Assembly (NCBI GenBank): GCA_965218625.1
Contig: CBDCLG010000009.1
Location: 286,052 to 350,051, forward strand
DNA: 64,000 bases
Source of the DNA: Bin5 sp965218625
GTDB taxonomy: Bacteria; Chloroflexota; Anaerolineae; Caldilineales; Caldilineaceae
Direction of reading: 5' to 3'
A program made the translations under genes and the position numbers. Of this stretch, positions 61,884-64,000 are shown piece by piece. Below the pieces are notes generated by a model that saw nothing but the letters and a program-made list of their open reading frames with translations, searched no databases and was not told the origin of the DNA. Within the stretch, counting starts at the first letter, position 1, and every line of letters starts with the position of its first letter.

Positions 61884-63341
61884 ATGGACAGTAACGGGAA
61901 GCCGAATGTTCTGGTTTTTCTTTGTGACCAGCTGCGACTGGATCTGCTCTCCTGTTACTGGGAGACCTTGGCACGCACGCCCAACATCTCCGCGCAGGCT
62001 GCGGACTCCTGCGTATTTGAGCGGGCCTACACGCCCTCGGCGATCTGCTCGCCGGCGCGCGCCAGCCTGCTAACCGGGCTGTACCCCCACAGCCATCACA
62101 TGTTCAACAATTCGACACCCGGCTACTCCTACTGCGAGCACCTGCGGCCCGGCGTTTCAATGATACAGGACTGGATCGACGAGGTCGGCGAATACGAGTC
62201 GGCCTGGTTCGGCAAATGGCACGTCGGTCCGGCGCAAGACCTGTTCGATTCCCGTTTCCACCACACGCAGCGGCTCTACGAGGGCGGGCCTTCGTTCCTC
62301 ACGAGCTCGCACTGGCACCCCAACCAGATGATCGGGAAGCTGGTACACGACGTTGGGCGCGGAGAAGGGGGCCTGCTGGACGTCGAGATGGAGGGTTTTC
62401 CGGATGTGGTTGCGGCGCGCTACGCGCAACGTTTTCTACGCGAGCGGGACGCGGAGAGGCCCTTCTTCTTGTGCTGCTCGTTCCCCGGCCCGCACCCAAA
62501 GTGGATCGTGCCGGAGGCGTGGGGCATCCGATATGACGCGGAGGATATGCCGATCTGGGGCAACCGTTATGACAGCTTCGAGGGAAAGCCGCTCTACCAG
62601 AGGAAGCTGCGTCGGATGAAGGATGCGCGCGACCGCGGCCTTTCGCAGGCTGACCTCGACCGTGAGTTGCAGGAGCTGCTGGCCTGTTGCTTTTCCTACC
62701 TGGAGCTGATCGATCATATGGTGGGCGAGGTCGTAGCTACACTGAAGGAGCTGGGTCTGTACGAAGAGACTGTGGTTATTTTCACGGCGGACCACGGGGA
62801 CATGGCGGGTTCGCACGGCCTGACGAACAAGGGCGCCTACATGTACGATGAGATTTACCGTATTCCCCTGCTGGTGAAACAGGCGGGCGCGCCGCGGCAC
62901 AGCCGGGTGGAGGCGCCGGTGCATCTGATGGACATTACGGCGACGTGGTTGCATCTGATGACGGGCAGTGAGCAGGACAACCTGATGGGACAGCGCCTGC
63001 ACGGACAGTCGCTGTTGCCGCTGATCGACGGGAGCGGCGAGTGGCCGCGCACCATGCACTACGCCGAGTATCACGGCGACTGGTTCGGCCACTATTCAGC
63101 GCGCATGGTAACCGACGGGCGCTGGAAGCTGGTGTGGAATCTGACCGACCTGTGTGAGCTCTATGACCTGGAGAACGACCCCCACGAGCTCCACAACTGT
63201 TTCTACGACCCGGAATACGAAGCCATACGAGAGAGTTGTTTCGACTATCTTAAGGCGGAGGCGGAACGCACCGGGGACGCGCAACTGAGATTGTTGCAGC
63301 CGCAGGTCGAATACGCGGCCCCTGGCATTGGGCCGCCTTAG
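61884..63341 (+). CDS. Sulfatase (type I, formylglycine-dependent)
   Basis: A 485-residue arylsulfatase-superfamily enzyme. The maturation motif ICSPARASLLTG contains Cys55 in the C-x-P-x-R signature that becomes formylglycine. Metal-site residues occur in VFLCDQLRLD near the N-terminus and in FTADHGDMAGSHG. No signal peptide is seen, so it would act in the cytoplasm on imported sulfated compounds, or be exported by an unusual route. ATG at 61884 begins MDSNGKPNVLVFLCDQ, the standard family start. A sulfatase-maturing enzyme would be needed in trans and is not in this window. Confidence 0.92.
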   Translation: MDSNGKPNVLVFLCDQLRLDLLSCYWETLARTPNISAQAADSCVFERAYTPSAICSPARASLLTGLYPHSHHMFNNSTPGYSYCEHLRPGVSMIQDWIDEVGEYESAWFGKWHVGPAQDLFDSRFHHTQRLYEGGPSFLTSSHWHPNQMIGKLVHDVGRGEGGLLDVEMEGFPDVVAARYAQRFLRERDAERPFFLCCSFPGPHPKWIVPEAWGIRYDAEDMPIWGNRYDSFEGKPLYQRKLRRMKDARDRGLSQADLDRELQELLACCFSYLELIDHMVGEVVATLKELGLYEETVVIFTADHGDMAGSHGLTNKGAYMYDEIYRIPLLVKQAGAPRHSRVEAPVHLMDITATWLHLMTGSEQDNLMGQRLHGQSLLPLIDGSGEWPRTMHYAEYHGDWFGHYSARMVTDGRWKLVWNLTDLCELYDLENDPHELHNCFYDPEYEAIRESCFDYLKAEAERTGDAQLRLLQPQVEYAAPGIGPP

Positions 63342-63444
63342 GGCCGGTGGACGCGACGCAGCACAACTGCTATTCTTTAGTCCAATATCTCTGCGGCAGC
63401 AGGAGCGGAGTGCGGCTGATACGAAGCCCACAAGGAGGGAGCTG

Positions 63445-64000
63445 ATGAAGTTTGGTGTTTTTCTACCCAGCCACGGCCCGGCAAAATCACCTGAGGCGGT
63501 GCGGCAGGTGGCGCTGGCCGCGGAGCAGACAGGTTTTGATTCGCTATGGGCCGCCGATCATGTGCTGGTGCATGAGCGGTACAGCGACTTCTGCATGATC
63601 GAGACCTTTGTTACGCTGGGCTACGTGGCCGCCATCACCGAGCGGGTTACGCTGGGAACGACTGTGCTGGTGCTGCCGCAACGCGACCCGATCCTGGCGG
63701 CCAAGCAGGCGGCCGCGGTCGATCAGTATTCGAATGGCCGCCTCATCCTGGGAATTGGGGTGGGATGGATGCCGGACGAGTACCGTTTTCTGCGCACTGA
63801 CTTCCGGCAGCGCGGCCGCATCATGGACGAATGGATGGATGTGATGCAGGCCCTGTGGAGCGAGGAGCGGCCCTCCTTCCGCGGCGAGTGGATCAGCTTC
63901 GAGGAAAGTTCATTCGAGCCGAAACCGGCGCAGGAGGGCGGTCCGCCGCTCACGATCGGCGGTCTGAGCGATGCGGCCATCCGCCGCGCGGCGACGAAGG
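63445..64000 (+). CDS. LLM class flavin-dependent oxidoreductase, C-terminus beyond the window
   Basis: The first 185 residues of a luciferase-like monooxygenase. MKFGVFLPSHGP, SLWAADHVLVHERY, TLGTTVLVLPQRDPILAAKQ and GRLILGIGVGWMPDEY are the hallmarks of the F420-dependent subgroup. It starts at ATG 63445 with AAGGAGGG seven bases upstream and stays open to the window edge. It follows the sulfatase by about 100 bases and may be co-transcribed. Substrate unknown. Confidence 0.88.
   Translation, partial: MKFGVFLPSHGPAKSPEAVRQVALAAEQTGFDSLWAADHVLVHERYSDFCMIETFVTLGYVAAITERVTLGTTVLVLPQRDPILAAKQAAAVDQYSNGRLILGIGVGWMPDEYRFLRTDFRQRGRIMDEWMDVMQALWSEERPSFRGEWISFEESSFEPKPAQEGGPPLTIGGLSDAAIRRAATK

Overview
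The window looks like a piece of a Chloroflexota genome, most likely a Caldilineaceae/Anaerolineae-type lineage. This is inferred from GC-rich DNA, many Gfo/Idh/MocA oxidoreductases and DegT/StrS aminotransferases, a MoxR/DUF58/membrane-protein operon, solute-binding lipoproteins and an isolated tRNA gene without encoded CCA. No ribosomal RNA, phage structural gene or CRISPR array was seen, and no marker settles the taxonomy.

Layout. 0-3.4 kb: minus-strand operon of MoxR ATPase, DUF58 protein and a large membrane protein that runs off the left edge. 3.7 kb: tRNA-Arg(CCT) with its own promoter. 3.8-9 kb: minus-strand catabolic genes (M81/MlrC-like metallopeptidase, SDR, beta-propeller protein, Gfo/Idh). 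9.0-11.1 kb: a two-gene cassette of an OLD/SMC-like ATPase overlapping a small PD-(D/E)XK nuclease, a candidate defence module. 11.3-12.6 kb: MFS transporter. 13.4-19.5 kb: tripartite MacAB-like exporter with a fused double ATPase. 19.5-24 kb: Gfo/Idh, DegT aminotransferase and heparinase/alginate-lyase-like protein. 24.2-25.4 kb: Fic protein with promoter and CRP-like site. 25.5-26.3 kb: HpcH/HpaI aldolase. 27.3-31 kb: glycine betaine/proline-type ABC transporter operon. 31-41.9 kb: DUF4375 lipoprotein gene split by a stop, glycosyltransferase, five Gfo/Idh enzymes, PhyH dioxygenase, DegT aminotransferase and a decayed nuclease-fold protein. 42.5-45.9 kb: gene graveyard. 45.9-60.2 kb: oligopeptide ABC transporter parts interleaved with sialidase-like, luciferase-like, ThDP, aldolase and class V aminotransferase genes. 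60.5-61.5 kb: a broken toxin-antitoxin pair. 61.9-64 kb: sulfatase and a luciferase-like oxidoreductase cut by the right edge.

How the genes may work together. Sulfatase, heparinase-like lyase, sialidase-like propeller, many sugar-type NAD(P) oxidoreductases, SDRs, aldolases and PLP enzymes suggest stepwise catabolism of complex, perhaps sulfated and aminated, glycans. Osmolyte and peptide importers feed the same heterotrophic lifestyle. The substrate assignment is inference.

The most distinctive observations are: (1) a MITE-like element in two copies about 48 kb apart with imperfect terminal inverted repeats and 10-bp near-identical flanking direct repeats; one copy lies in frame inside a vapC-type toxin gene whose antitoxin is frameshifted; (2) the overlapping ATPase/PD-(D/E)XK pair; (3) a tandem ABC ATPase with an AbrB-like hairpin domain in its linker; (4) a dense run of single-lesion gene disruptions between about 42 and 61 kb, which means either real gene decay or local sequence error.
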